Notes: generated by a model not told the origin, from the sequence alone. DNA of 64,000 bases from Streptococcus sp. oral taxon 056 str. F0418 (GCF_000220065.1 NZ_AFQU01000001.1:1-64000); one strand, 5' to 3'; counted from the stretch's first letter, positions 40,938-50,238 are shown. Numbers and translations are program-made.

Positions 40938-41963
40938 ATGAAAAGGAAAATAATAACCACAAGTCTAGCCTACTTTCGTTTTCTCTGCTGTTGGGAGCAT
41001 GTTCAAACAGTAAGGAAAAATCAGAAAGTAAAACTACTGAAAAAGAAGGTGGTAGAAAAGAAAGAAGTAGGTCTAGGAGAATATCTGAACCAAAGTGATA
41101 AAAATCCACAAATCTGGTATGCAGTAGATAGTGTTTCTCAAGACGGGAAAGTGAAGGAATTGTTTTTAGTACAAGATAGAAAAACAACTTATTACAATAC
41201 GTCTACAGAAGCCAGTCTCTCATCAATATCTGCGAAGGACTATGAAAAAAATTATCTAGGAAGAAATCTTTATTCTTCAGGAAATATTGCGCAAGGTTTA
41301 TTAGATGATTTCAATGAGACGGATTCTATCACTAAAATTACGACGAAAAACCTAACAGATGTTATAAAGAAATACGATACAGAAGATGGGAATCAAGATG
41401 GTATTATTCAAGCGCCATCAATAAACGCTTTGACATTTGCTGAAGTTACAAAATCCTCTGATTCAGAGATTATTAATCTAGCGAAAAAAATAGAGAGTGC
41501 AAAGATACATTATGAAATTTTAAAAGCTAAAATTAATTTAGAGATGCAGTCTTTAACAGATGGTTCAGATGGTACTCATGCGCTAAATAAATTGAGTCAG
41601 TTAGAGGAGATGCTTGTAAATAAAAAGGGTGACGAATATTTGTTAGAATCTTACACTGATGAAGATTTTGAGAAGACAGGGTATGAGGCCTTGCAATTTA
41701 AAACTTACAACTTATCCTATGATGGTAAATTTTTTAGTGATTTTATGATAAAAGAAGATAGATTTAACTTAACTACAAATCAAATACCACTTGCTACAAA
41801 AGAGGTAGGTCATACTAATTTCATGGGATTTATAGGCAATGCTTCTCTATTATTTGTGACTAAGCAACCAGAAGACAATATGGAATTAACGGTCGATACT
41901 TATGCCAAAAAGCCAAAAAATGTTAGCTTTTATCAAGTGGGACATTCAGATACAGAAGAATAA
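40938..41963 (+). pseudogene. Surface lipoprotein with two compensating frameshifts in the signal region
   Basis: As read, the 341-residue frame lacks a signal peptide. Assuming one lost T at TACTTTCG (about 40980) and one gained base around 41040-41070, it becomes MKRKIITTSLAY...FSLLLGACSNSKEKSES, a textbook lipoprotein signal (lipobox LGAC), then rejoins the long frame at KEVGLGEYLNQSDKNPQIWYAVDS. The mature domain is about 300 residues and is not a family I recognise. Downstream is a second lipoprotein gene. Confidence 0.65.
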
Positions 41964-41981
41964 AATAAGGGGACGTAGAAA

Positions 41982-42331
41982 ATGAATAATTTTAAAAAAT
42001 AATGGTAATTGTGATGACAATGCTGATGGCGATTTTTTTAGTTGCCTGCTCGTCTAAAGGCGATTTAGATGGAACTTATACCTATAAAGAAGACGGAGCA
42101 AGTATGACGATTACAATTAGCGGAGATAAGGGACGTATGAAAATTCAAGCTGGTGATGATAACGTTGCGTTAAATCTTGCTTTAAATAATATAGATTTTA
42201 CCATTGATAGGGAAAGTAAGACATTTAATTTTGCCGGTAGAGAAGATTCACAATTATACTACTCTGTTTCGGGTACTTCGCTAACAGTTCGGGGTGGTGG
42301 ATTTGGTTCAGTGACTTTAAAGAAAGAATAG
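41982..42331 (+). CDS. Small putative lipoprotein, frameshift near the start
   Basis: From 42002 the frame reads MVIVMTMLMAIFLVACSSKGDLDGTYTYKEDG..., ending in a small beta-rich domain. The only good RBS (AAGGGGA) precedes ATG 41982, which reads MNNFKK then stops. One extra A in the AAAAAA run gives MNNFKKIMVIVMT..., a normal signal peptide with lipobox (LVAC). So the gene probably starts at 41982 and has lost one base. Function unknown. Confidence 0.7.
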
Positions 42332-42353
42332 CTAGCTATTCGAATGAAAGATT

Positions 42354-42379
42354 AAGGCTGGGTAAAAAACCAGCCTTTT
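42354..42379 (+). terminator. Terminator after the lipoprotein pair
   Basis: AAGGCTGG-gtaaaaaa-CCAGCCTT then TT. Confidence 0.75.
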
Positions 42380-42557
42380 GAATCAGTATTAGAAAAAATT
42401 CTCGAAGAGGTAGATGATCTTAAAAGTTTTCAAAAAGAATTTAATCAGTTAATAGGGAGGTGGAATGACATTTGCTGAAGCTGTTTCCCGCTTCCTATTA
42501 ATATATAATTCTTCTTTCTTATAGCTTACTTAGCATAAACTGCTGTAAATTGTTATT

Positions 42558-43391
42558 CTAGATATTAATATTGTGTAATAAAGCGATTATTTCATCTAAA
42601 ACATCTGTGAATTTGATTCCTCTTGTATAACTATATTTGGCGGAATAGTTGTTCCATTGTTGGGTCTGAGTGTGATCAGTCTTAAACCTTTCCAAGAGTT
42701 GTAGGATTTTAGAAAAATTTAGTTCAGTCCCACGGTAAGAAAATGTCTTCTGACAAGCTATTTGTAATTGTGAGAAATCAATTTCTTCTTTTTTTAACTT
42801 TGAAAGAATATAAACATCATAAAAATCCTTGCTACGGCTATTTAGGAAATTCCTTGAGTAGATGGTCTGTAACTTTTCAGCTAAAATTGTTTCAAGATTA
42901 TAAGCGATGATTGGAATTTTTTCACCACTAAACATAGCTTTATATCCGTAAGCAATGGGATGAGGAGTGACAATATCTCCTGTTGCGATATCTAAGTGAA
43001 TGAGTTGCTTGATATTTTCCAGTTGACAAAGAATGCTTACTCGATAACCACCATAGTCATCACTTTCTTTAATAGGTATGATCGATTGGATAGTAAATAT
43101 GAGTCCATCTGTACTATCTATTAAAATTTCCTGTAGTTGCATTTTGATGATTTCTTCTGAAAGAGTCATTTTATTAAAAAGAAAGTCAATATCAACTGTA
43201 CTACGAGATTCTATGCCTATAACATTTGAAAGCAAGAAACCGCCTTTAAAAATGTAGTTTGCAGAGTAAGGACTTTGACTTAGTTTTTTTAGGATAACTT
43301 CTAAGAAGTAGTAGGTCATAATGGAGTTAAAATTCAATCCTGACTGTTTCGAAATCTTATGACAAAGTGCTGTCAACTTTGCTTTATTCAC
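42558..43391 (-). CDS. AbiEii-type nucleotidyltransferase toxin
   Basis: Toxin half of a type IV AbiE toxin-antitoxin / abortive-infection system. 277 residues with DUF1814/AbiEii motifs: FKGGFLLSNVIGIESRSTVDIDFLF (nucleotidyltransferase G-G...DxD), ETILAEKLQTI and SRSKDFYDVYIL. The start overlaps the antitoxin stop by 4 bp, typical of translationally coupled pairs. Confidence 0.9.
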   Translation of the reverse strand: MNKAKLTALCHKISKQSGLNFNSIMTYYFLEVILKKLSQSPYSANYIFKGGFLLSNVIGIESRSTVDIDFLFNKMTLSEEIIKMQLQEILIDSTDGLIFTIQSIIPIKESDDYGGYRVSILCQLENIKQLIHLDIATGDIVTPHPIAYGYKAMFSGEKIPIIAYNLETILAEKLQTIYSRNFLNSRSKDFYDVYILSKLKKEEIDFSQLQIACQKTFSYRGTELNFSKILQLLERFKTDHTQTQQWNNYSAKYSYTRGIKFTDVLDEIIALLHNINI

Positions 43392-43977
43392 AACAACACC
43401 TCCAAAGTACGCTTTGTTTCTTCTACGATGTCCATTCTTTCTGCATATTCATAGAGTTTGGATATATTTTTTTTAGGAAAATTTCCGTAAGTTTGGAGGG
43501 TTTTTACGAAAAGTTCGGGATCGATTTTTTTTCGATTGATGATAAAGTCGCAAACTGTCCGTTCAAAATCATACACTTTTACTTCGTTTTGCCAAGGAGT
43601 TTTAACGTTAATGATTCCCATATCAATAAATTTCTTTGAAACAATATGGTGTCGTAGGTTTGATGGAGGATTGTTAAATCGATACCCTCTTGGAATGGAT
43701 ACTTCAAAATATTGAGGGATTTCATCCGTAAATCCTTGAAGGTGCAGAGCGGAAATATAGGAAAAAATCGCTTTGGGAAAACGATATTGAAAGAAGTAGT
43801 ATTCATCATAATCGCCATATGGTGTGAGATAGATGCCTTTTTCAATTCTGTAGATAATTCCTTCGCTTTCTAGTCTTGTAAGATAGATGGTAGGGATCCC
43901 CAATCTTTTGCAGTCTTTATATGTTATCATACCATTGTTTTTTCTAGATATTCAAGTATCATTTCTTTTTTGGGCAT
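43388..43977 (-). CDS. AbiEi-type antitoxin/repressor, probable frameshift near the N-terminus
   Basis: Winged-helix antitoxin that neutralises AbiEii and represses its promoter. The open frame starts at 43930 (MITYKDCKRLGIPTIYLTRLESEG...) without an RBS. An ATG at 43977 behind AAAGGAAAT reads MPKKEMILEYLEK then goes out of frame; adding one A to the AAAAAA run gives a natural LEKNNGMITYKDC join. Thus the true start is probably 43977 with one base lost. The C-terminal domain (VYDFERTVCDFIINRKKIDPE) is intact. Confidence 0.85.
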
Positions 43978-43990
43978 AGTATTTCCTTTC

Positions 43991-44039
43991 TGTTGCGTTT
44001 ATACAACTATTTTACATTTTTTGTCGTATAAACGCAACA
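43991..44039 (-). promoter_or_regulatory. abiE promoter embedded in a 14-bp inverted repeat operator
   Basis: Perfect arms TGTTGCGTTTATAC (43991-44004) and GTATAAACGCAACA (44026-44039) are separated by 21 bp. On the minus strand the promoter is TTGCGT (-35, inside the upstream arm) - 17 bp - TAAAAT (-10, in the spacer), and the other arm covers the transcription start. AbiEi proteins are known to repress by binding paired inverted repeats; this is the expected geometry. Confidence 0.8.
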
Positions 44040-44121
44040 CCTTAAGATTTGTTTGATAGAATTGACTCAACTTTTTATAGTAGCCTTTATTTGTTATGTC
44101 GCGTATTTCGGTACTATTTAC

Positions 44122-44150
44122 TTGATATTCTATTTATAAAGAGATAGAAT
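44122..44150 (+). promoter_or_regulatory. Promoter of the oxidoreductase-tetR pair
   Basis: TTGATA (44122-44127) - 17 bp - TAGAAT (44145-44150). An inverted repeat TATTCTAT/ATAGAATA (44126-44133, 44144-44151) overlaps it. Confidence 0.6.
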
Positions 44151-44160
44151 ATTATTATTG

Positions 44161-44178
44161 ATTGAGCACTCACTCAAT
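44161..44178. promoter_or_regulatory. Likely TetR operator
   Basis: ATTGAG-cactca-CTCAAT, a palindrome at the transcription start of the oxidoreductase gene whose downstream partner encodes a TetR regulator. Confidence 0.55.
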
Positions 44179-44205
44179 TTTTGAAATTTTTTAGGAGCTA
44201 AGCAA

Positions 44206-45210
44206 ATGGTTATAAAAGCAATACAATATAATGATTTTGGAAATGAAGAAGTGTTAGATTTAGTAACTGTTGAAGCGCAGGTTTTATTAGACCATCAGGT
44301 CAGAGTAAGAGTTTGTTCAGTCGGTTTGAATCCTATTGATTATAAGATTTTTGAAGGTGTAAAGCAACTTCGAATGCTATCATTTTTTACTAAATTGCGT
44401 CATCCCAGCAAATGGTTTGAGTCTAAAAAATCGTTATTTCCTAGAGGCGTTGGGCGTGACTTTTCCGGTATTATTTGTGAAGTTGGTAAAGGAGTTTCTA
44501 ATTTTTCTGTTGGAGATGAAGTTTTTGGAACAATCATAAGTGCACCTGGTCTAGGAACGAAAAAAGGAGCATTGGCAACAGAAATATGCGTGAGTGAAAC
44601 AGAGATTGCTCTAATGCCTAAAAATATTGATTTTGATCACGCTGCAACTATGGGAGTAGCAGCTTTAACAGTAGGTGGCGCCTTTAGAAAAATTGGCTTG
44701 TCCAAAGATGATACAATAGTCATCTCTGCAGCTTCTGGAGGTATTGGTTCGATAGCTGTACAATATGCTGTTTCAATGGGAGCTACGGTTCTTGGTATTG
44801 CTAGTAAACAAAATGCAGATTATTTGAAATCATTAGGTGCTATTCCGATCGCATACGGTGAAAATGTAAAGGATAGTATTTTGGCAGCTACTTCCAAACC
44901 AATAACGAAGCTTTTAGATTGCTACGGAAGGGAATATGTAGATTTAGGATTTGAATTGGGATTAAAAGGGGAGAATATCGGGACACTTGTCCCATCACCA
45001 TCTGTTATTTTAAGAGGTGCGAAGTTTACTGGACCACGACATTCCAATTATGATGATTTTATTACGATGTCTAATCTGGTTTCAAACGGAGATGTTTCTA
45101 TCCATTTAGATAAGGTATATGATTTTTCTCTTTCTGATATAAAAGAGGCATACAAGGAGCTTAGAATGGGGCACACAAAAGGTAAGAAAGTTGTGAAAAT
45201 CGAGCAATAA
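44206..45210 (+). CDS. Zinc-independent MDR oxidoreductase (quinone oxidoreductase-like)
   Basis: 334-residue medium-chain dehydrogenase/reductase of the QOR branch, NADPH-dependent. Groes-like N-terminal domain (VRVCSVGLNPIDYKIFEG, GRDFSGIICEVG) and Rossmann domain (VISAASGGIGSIAVQYAVSMGATVLGIAS). No structural zinc cysteines. Five-gene accessory context; it is followed after 20 bp by a TetR regulator, suggesting induction by a toxic carbonyl or quinone. Confidence 0.88.
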   Translation: MVIKAIQYNDFGNEEVLDLVTVEAQVLLDHQVRVRVCSVGLNPIDYKIFEGVKQLRMLSFFTKLRHPSKWFESKKSLFPRGVGRDFSGIICEVGKGVSNFSVGDEVFGTIISAPGLGTKKGALATEICVSETEIALMPKNIDFDHAATMGVAALTVGGAFRKIGLSKDDTIVISAASGGIGSIAVQYAVSMGATVLGIASKQNADYLKSLGAIPIAYGENVKDSILAATSKPITKLLDCYGREYVDLGFELGLKGENIGTLVPSPSVILRGAKFTGPRHSNYDDFITMSNLVSNGDVSIHLDKVYDFSLSDIKEAYKELRMGHTKGKKVVKIEQ

Positions 45211-45230
45211 GTAAGTAAAGGAACTGGAAA

Positions 45231-45869
45231 ATGGATACTTTAACAAAAGAATATGCCAATAACATTCAAAAGACAAATCTAAGCAAGAGGCAAAGTAGAG
45301 TGTTATTAGCAAGTTTGGATTTATTTTCAGAACTTGGATTTGAAAATACAAAAGCTAGCGATATAGCACGGAAGGCGAAGGTATCAGAAGGGACGGTATT
45401 TAGCCATTTCAAAACCAAAGAAGGTATTTTAGAAGCTATTATTTCTCCATTTTTGGATGACATTATTCCAGAAATGATTCGTAATTTTTCTGATCAAAAA
45501 TTTACATTCGAGTCACAAGAATTCCCTTTTTTTCTGCATTCTATTATTGAGGATAGGCTCTATTTTATTCAAGAAAATATTCGGGAAATTAAAATTATTT
45601 TTTATCGAGCTTTAGTTGATAAAAGTTTATCCACGAAAGTAGAAAATATCATCTTACAATCTATAGTTAAGCCACTCTCTCCAATATTAGACACATACAA
45701 AGAAAAAAAGATGATTGTGGATTGGCCAAACGAAAGAATTGTTCGGTATATGATTTCATTAACTTTGTCCTATATACTTCCATCTATGATAGATGATACC
45801 ATTAAAATCGATACCAAACAGGCTACAAATGAAATTGTAGAGTTCCTCTCCAAAGGAATGTTAATGTAG
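45231..45869 (+). CDS. TetR/AcrR family regulator
   Basis: 212 residues; N-terminal TetR HTH (RVLLASLDLFSELGFENTKASDIARKAKVSEGTVFSHFKTKEGILEAI) and a helical ligand-binding C-terminal domain. Same operon as the oxidoreductase, so likely autorepressing through the palindrome at 44161-44178; control of patAB just downstream is also conceivable. Confidence 0.9.
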   Translation: MDTLTKEYANNIQKTNLSKRQSRVLLASLDLFSELGFENTKASDIARKAKVSEGTVFSHFKTKEGILEAIISPFLDDIIPEMIRNFSDQKFTFESQEFPFFLHSIIEDRLYFIQENIREIKIIFYRALVDKSLSTKVENIILQSIVKPLSPILDTYKEKKMIVDWPNERIVRYMISLTLSYILPSMIDDTIKIDTKQATNEIVEFLSKGMLM

Positions 45870-45909
45870 TTTGTGGTTTAAGTTTTGCTTTTCTATTTTT
45901 GTATTCACA

Positions 45910-45938
45910 TTGGATTTTTTATAATTTTTTGATATAAT
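45910..45938 (+). promoter_or_regulatory. patA promoter
   Basis: TTGGAT (45910-45915) - 17 bp - TATAAT (45933-45938). Confidence 0.65.
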
Positions 45939-45950
45939 TATTTTATATGA

Positions 45951-45974
45951 AGCGTGCTTTTGTACGCTCTTTTC
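45951..45974 (+). terminator. Leader attenuator upstream of patA
   Basis: AGCGTGC-TTTT-GTACGCT stem-loop (45951-45968) followed by CTTTTC. It starts only about 6 nt after the predicted transcription start and about 60 nt before the patA ATG, so it would stop transcripts before the genes. Confidence 0.65.
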
Positions 45975-46029
45975 TATATTTTGGATGAAGCCAAGTTGCT
46001 TTCTAATGGTACTGAAATGAGGAGGAAAA

Positions 46030-47766
46030 ATGAAGTATATTTGGTCTTATTTAAGGAAATATCCTAAGTTGCTTTTATTAGATTTTCTAGGAGCTATTTT
46101 TTTTGTGGTGGTAAATCTTGGTTTACCAACCGTTCTGGCTCGGATGATTGATGAAGGAATTAACCGAGGAGATGTGGAACGCTTGTACTTTTGGGTTATA
46201 ATGATGTTAGTGGTTATTATAGCAGGCGTGTTAGGTCGGATTGTTCTTGCGTATGCAGCGGGTAAATTAACGACAAGTATGGTCCGTGATATGCGTAATG
46301 ACTTATATGCAAAATTACAGGAATATTCTCATCATGAGTATGAGCAGATTGGGGTTTCATCGCTTGTTACCCGTATTACAAGTGATGCATTTGTTCTTAT
46401 GCAGTTTGCTGAGCAAGGTTTGAAGATGGGAGTGATTACTCCTATGATGATGTTATCAAGTATCTTCATGATTTTTCTTACGAGTCCATCATTAGCTTGG
46501 ATTGTTGCAGTTTCTTTGCCGTTTTTAGCAGTTGTTGTATGGTACGTAGCTGTTAAAACTAGACCACTTTCGGAAAAGCAGCAGAAGACTCTAGATAAAA
46601 TCAATCAATATGCTAGGGAAAATTTAACTGGCTTACGATTGATTCGTGCTTTTGCTCGTGAAGACTTTCAAGAGGAGCGCTTTGCTTCACAAAATGAAAT
46701 TTATTCTGATAATTCAAATAAACTCTTTAAATTAACTGGTTTGACAGAACCTTTGTTTGTTCAAATCATCATTGCGATGATTGTAGCAATAGTTTGGTTT
46801 GCCTTAAAACCACTGGGAGCAGGAAGTTTAAAAATAGGAGATTTAGTAGCCTTTATTGAATATAGTTTTCATGCCTTGCTTTCTTTCTTATTTTTGTCAA
46901 ATCTATTTACCATGTATCCAAGGACAGCCGTATCAAGTGAACGTCTAAAAGAAGTATTGGATATGCCTATTTCCATCAATCCTAATGAAGATGGGATTAC
47001 GGAGACAGCAAGCCGTGGTTACTTAGAGTTTGATAATGTGACTTTCGCTTATCCAGGAGAAACGGAAAGTCCTGTGTTACATAATATTTCCTTTAAAGCT
47101 AAGCCTGGTGAGACGATAGCTTTTATTGGGTCAACGGGATCTGGTAAATCATCGTTGGTGCAGTTGATTCCTCGCTTTTACGATGTGACCTTAGGAAAAA
47201 TTTTAGTTGATGGAATTGATGTCAGAGATTATCAGCTGAAAGCCCTACGTCAAAAGATTGGTTTTATTCCTCAGAAAGCCTTGCTATTTACAGGTACGAT
47301 CGCAGAGAATTTGCGCTACGGTAAAGAAGATGCAAGTCATGAAGAACTGGATCAAGCAGCTGATGTTGCTCAGGCAAAGGATTTTATCGAAAGCCGCAAG
47401 GAGCGATTTGAAACGCATCTAGCTGAAGGAGGAAGTAATCTATCCGGGGGACAAAAGCAACGTTTGTCGATTGCGCGGGCAGTTGTAAAAGAGCCTGATA
47501 TTTATATTTTTGATGACTCGTTTTCTGCACTGGATTATAAGACAGATGCGACTCTCCGACGTCGTTTGAAAGAAGTGACTCAAGATGCAACTGTTTTAAT
47601 TGTAGCTCAGCGGGTAGGAACTATAATGGATGCAGATCAGATTATCGTTCTTGACAAAGGTGAGATCGTTGGTCGCGGGACACATGAAGAGTTGATGAAA
47701 GCAAATGATATTTATCGAGAAATTGCTCAGTCTCAACTTAACAATCAGTCTTTAACAGAGGAATAG
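46030..47766 (+). CDS. patA: ABC multidrug exporter subunit, degenerate-site half (PatA-like)
   Basis: 578-residue ABC half-transporter: six-helix TMD (residues about 1-310) plus NBD. Walker A GSTGSGKSS, signature LSGGQKQR, Walker B IYIFDDSFSALD with Asp in place of the catalytic Glu, and H-loop changed to Gln (IVAQRVGT). With the next gene it forms an asymmetric heterodimeric exporter; the pneumococcal PatAB homologue exports fluoroquinolones and dyes. Gene names are by inferred homology. Confidence 0.85.
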   Translation: MKYIWSYLRKYPKLLLLDFLGAIFFVVVNLGLPTVLARMIDEGINRGDVERLYFWVIMMLVVIIAGVLGRIVLAYAAGKLTTSMVRDMRNDLYAKLQEYSHHEYEQIGVSSLVTRITSDAFVLMQFAEQGLKMGVITPMMMLSSIFMIFLTSPSLAWIVAVSLPFLAVVVWYVAVKTRPLSEKQQKTLDKINQYARENLTGLRLIRAFAREDFQEERFASQNEIYSDNSNKLFKLTGLTEPLFVQIIIAMIVAIVWFALKPLGAGSLKIGDLVAFIEYSFHALLSFLFLSNLFTMYPRTAVSSERLKEVLDMPISINPNEDGITETASRGYLEFDNVTFAYPGETESPVLHNISFKAKPGETIAFIGSTGSGKSSLVQLIPRFYDVTLGKILVDGIDVRDYQLKALRQKIGFIPQKALLFTGTIAENLRYGKEDASHEELDQAADVAQAKDFIESRKERFETHLAEGGSNLSGGQKQRLSIARAVVKEPDIYIFDDSFSALDYKTDATLRRRLKEVTQDATVLIVAQRVGTIMDADQIIVLDKGEIVGRGTHEELMKANDIYREIAQSQLNNQSLTEE

Positions 47767-47775
47767 GAGGAGAAA

Positions 47776-49545
47776 ATGGAGAAACAACATTCCTTTGCTC
47801 GCTTATGGAGCTATTTGAAACATTATAAAATGTCTGTTATCCTAGCTGTTTTTCTAAAGATTATGAGTGTTATCATGAGTGTATTAGAACCCTTCGTTTT
47901 AGGGCTTGCAATTACGGAGTTGACTCATAATCTTTTAGACATGGCTAATGGAGTTGTAGGTGCAAAGATTAACGTAAATTATGTTGGATGGGTGATGGTC
48001 ATGTATTCCATCCGTGCGCTTTTTTATGAATTAGGCGCCTACTATTCAAATTATTTTATGACAAACGCTGTGCAATGTACAATCCGAGATTTGCGCAATG
48101 AACTGAGTGAAAAGATTAATCGGATTCCTGTTTCTTATTTTGATAAGCATCAGTTTGGAGATTTATTGGGACGTTTTACAAATGATGTGGATACTGTATC
48201 AAACGCCCTGCAGCAGATTTTTCTTCAGGTTGTTAATGCTGTTTTTACAATTGCTTTAGTGATGTTTATGGTCATCTATCTAAACTTTTCTCTGGCGATT
48301 GTTGTTATTATAAGTATCCCTTTAACCTACCTTGCAGCAAATACTATTTTAAAAAAATCTCAGCCTTATTTTAAGAAACAGGCTGAAATTCTCGGTGCTA
48401 TGAACGGATTTGTACAAGAGAATTTAAGTGGTTTTAATGTTTTAAAGTTATACGGTCGAGAAGAAGCTTCTAGTCATGATTTTGAGTCTATTACTCAAAA
48501 TCTACAGGAAGTCGGCTTTAAAGCAAGTTTTATTTCTGGATTAATGATGCCAGTTCTACATGCTATTTCTGATTTGACTTATTTAATTGTGGCAGTAATG
48601 GGGGGATTGCAAGTTATTGCAGGCCAATTAACAATCGGAAATATGCAGGCATTTGTCCAATATGTTTGGCAAGTTAGCCAGCCAATTCAAAATCTAACTC
48701 AACTTGCAGGCCAATTACAAAGTGCCAAGTCTTCATTGGATCGGATTTTCCAAGTCTTAGATGAGACAGATGAAGTGAATGATGAGAGTGAAAGACTAGA
48801 GAATGACTTGACTGGTCAGGTTAGCTTTCAAGATGTGGACTTTCAGTATGTGGAAGATAAGCCTCTTATCCGTAATTTTAATCTAGAGGTCAAGCCGGGT
48901 GAGATGGTGGCCATTGTCGGTCCAACAGGAGCTGGTAAGACGACTCTGATCAATCTCCTCATGCGCTTTTATGATGTAACAAAAGGATCTATCAGTGTGG
49001 ATGGTCACGATATCCGTCATCTTTCTCGTCAGGAATATCGAAAGCAATTTGGTATGGTTTTACAGGATGCTTGGCTTTATGAGGGAACTATCAAAGAAAA
49101 TCTTCGTTTTGGTAACTTACAAGCTATGGATGAGGAAATCATTGAAGCTGCAAAAGCGGCTAATGTCGACCACTTTATCCGCACGCTACCAGGTGGTTAC
49201 AATATGGAAATGAACCAAGAATCTAGTAATATCTCACTTGGCCAAAAACAGTTATTAACGATTGCTCGAGCGCTCTTAGCTGATCCTAAGATTTTGATTT
49301 TGGATGAGGCGACCTCATCTGTCGATACGCGATTGGAGCTTTTAATCCAGAAGGCAATGAAAACACTGATGCAAGGTCGTACAAGTTTTGTCATTGCTCA
49401 CCGCCTATCTACTATTCAAGAAGCGGACAAGATTTTGGTTCTTAAAGACGGACAGATTATTGAACAAGGAAATCACGAGAGTCTGCTGGAGTCAAAAGGA
49501 TTCTATTACGACCTTTACCAGAGCCAATTCTCCAAAGAAAGTTAA
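47776..49545 (+). CDS. patB: ABC multidrug exporter subunit, catalytic half (PatB-like)
   Basis: 589 residues, TMD plus NBD. Walker A GPTGAGKTT, canonical Walker B ILILDEATSSVD with the catalytic Glu, and H-loop His (IAHRLST), but the signature reads ISLGQKQ instead of LSGGQ. Combined with the first subunit, all defects fall into one composite ATP site (Walker B and H-loop of the first, signature of the second), leaving one competent site, as in heterodimeric type IV exporters. 9 bp after patA. Confidence 0.86.
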   Translation: MEKQHSFARLWSYLKHYKMSVILAVFLKIMSVIMSVLEPFVLGLAITELTHNLLDMANGVVGAKINVNYVGWVMVMYSIRALFYELGAYYSNYFMTNAVQCTIRDLRNELSEKINRIPVSYFDKHQFGDLLGRFTNDVDTVSNALQQIFLQVVNAVFTIALVMFMVIYLNFSLAIVVIISIPLTYLAANTILKKSQPYFKKQAEILGAMNGFVQENLSGFNVLKLYGREEASSHDFESITQNLQEVGFKASFISGLMMPVLHAISDLTYLIVAVMGGLQVIAGQLTIGNMQAFVQYVWQVSQPIQNLTQLAGQLQSAKSSLDRIFQVLDETDEVNDESERLENDLTGQVSFQDVDFQYVEDKPLIRNFNLEVKPGEMVAIVGPTGAGKTTLINLLMRFYDVTKGSISVDGHDIRHLSRQEYRKQFGMVLQDAWLYEGTIKENLRFGNLQAMDEEIIEAAKAANVDHFIRTLPGGYNMEMNQESSNISLGQKQLLTIARALLADPKILILDEATSSVDTRLELLIQKAMKTLMQGRTSFVIAHRLSTIQEADKILVLKDGQIIEQGNHESLLESKGFYYDLYQSQFSKES

Positions 49546-49595
49546 TGAGGCTTTAGAATAGTAAACTGTTAAAACTTAAACGAAGCGAGGTATTC

Positions 49596-50150
49596 ATGCC
49601 ATTAACTAGCCAAATCATTTCAAGGGAATTTCCTGATTTAGATAAAGTAGAGAAGCTGAATTGTGAAGCATTTCCTCCAGAAGAAAGAGTAGCTATTAGT
49701 GAATTTCTTCGTTATACAAATGATGAACAGTCCCATTTCTTCGCATTTTACAATGAAGAAGAGTTTGTAGGTTTTGCTTTTGCAATTTACAATGAAAAAT
49801 GCTTTTATATTAGCTTTTTTGCGGTTATGCCACATCTTCGAAGCCATGGTTATGGAGGAGAAATTATCCATAAACTGACTGATTTTTACCAAAAAACAAT
49901 GGTTTTAGAAGTAGAGCGCTTAGATGAAGAGTGTGATAATTTAGAGCAGCGTCAAGCACGTATGGATTTTTATAAGAGAAATGGATTCAAAACAAGTAAT
50001 GCTTTTCTAGAATATGACGGTCTAAGTTTTGAAATTTTGTATTTGGGTGATCATTTCGATGAGGAAGCCTATCGAGATATTTTTCATATGCTCCAAGAGA
50101 AGAACTTTTTTGAATTTGAAATTAAGTATAGAAGATTTAGCGATGCGTAA
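49596..50150 (+). CDS. GNAT acetyltransferase
   Basis: 184 residues. GNAT core FYISFFAVMPHLRSHGYGGEIIHKLTDF followed by MDFYKRNGFKTSNAFLEYDG. Probably its own unit between patB and brnQ. Substrate unknown. Confidence 0.85.
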   Translation: MPLTSQIISREFPDLDKVEKLNCEAFPPEERVAISEFLRYTNDEQSHFFAFYNEEEFVGFAFAIYNEKCFYISFFAVMPHLRSHGYGGEIIHKLTDFYQKTMVLEVERLDEECDNLEQRQARMDFYKRNGFKTSNAFLEYDGLSFEILYLGDHFDEEAYRDIFHMLQEKNFFEFEIKYRRFSDA

Positions 50151-50156
50151 ATAAAG

Positions 50157-50187
50157 AAAACCTCTGAGCTATTTTCAGAGGTTTTTG
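50157..50187 (+). terminator. Terminator after the GNAT gene
   Basis: AAAACCTCTGA-gctattt-TCAGAGGTTTTT. Confidence 0.85.
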
Positions 50188-50238
50188 TCTGAATGTAGTT
50201 GTCTTTTTTAGGATTGATTCATTCTTGATTTTACTTAT

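Noticed and set aside
42558..45869. A prophage or large defence island around abiE
   Set aside because: Only the abiE pair is defence-related; no integrase, phage structural genes or attachment repeats are visible.
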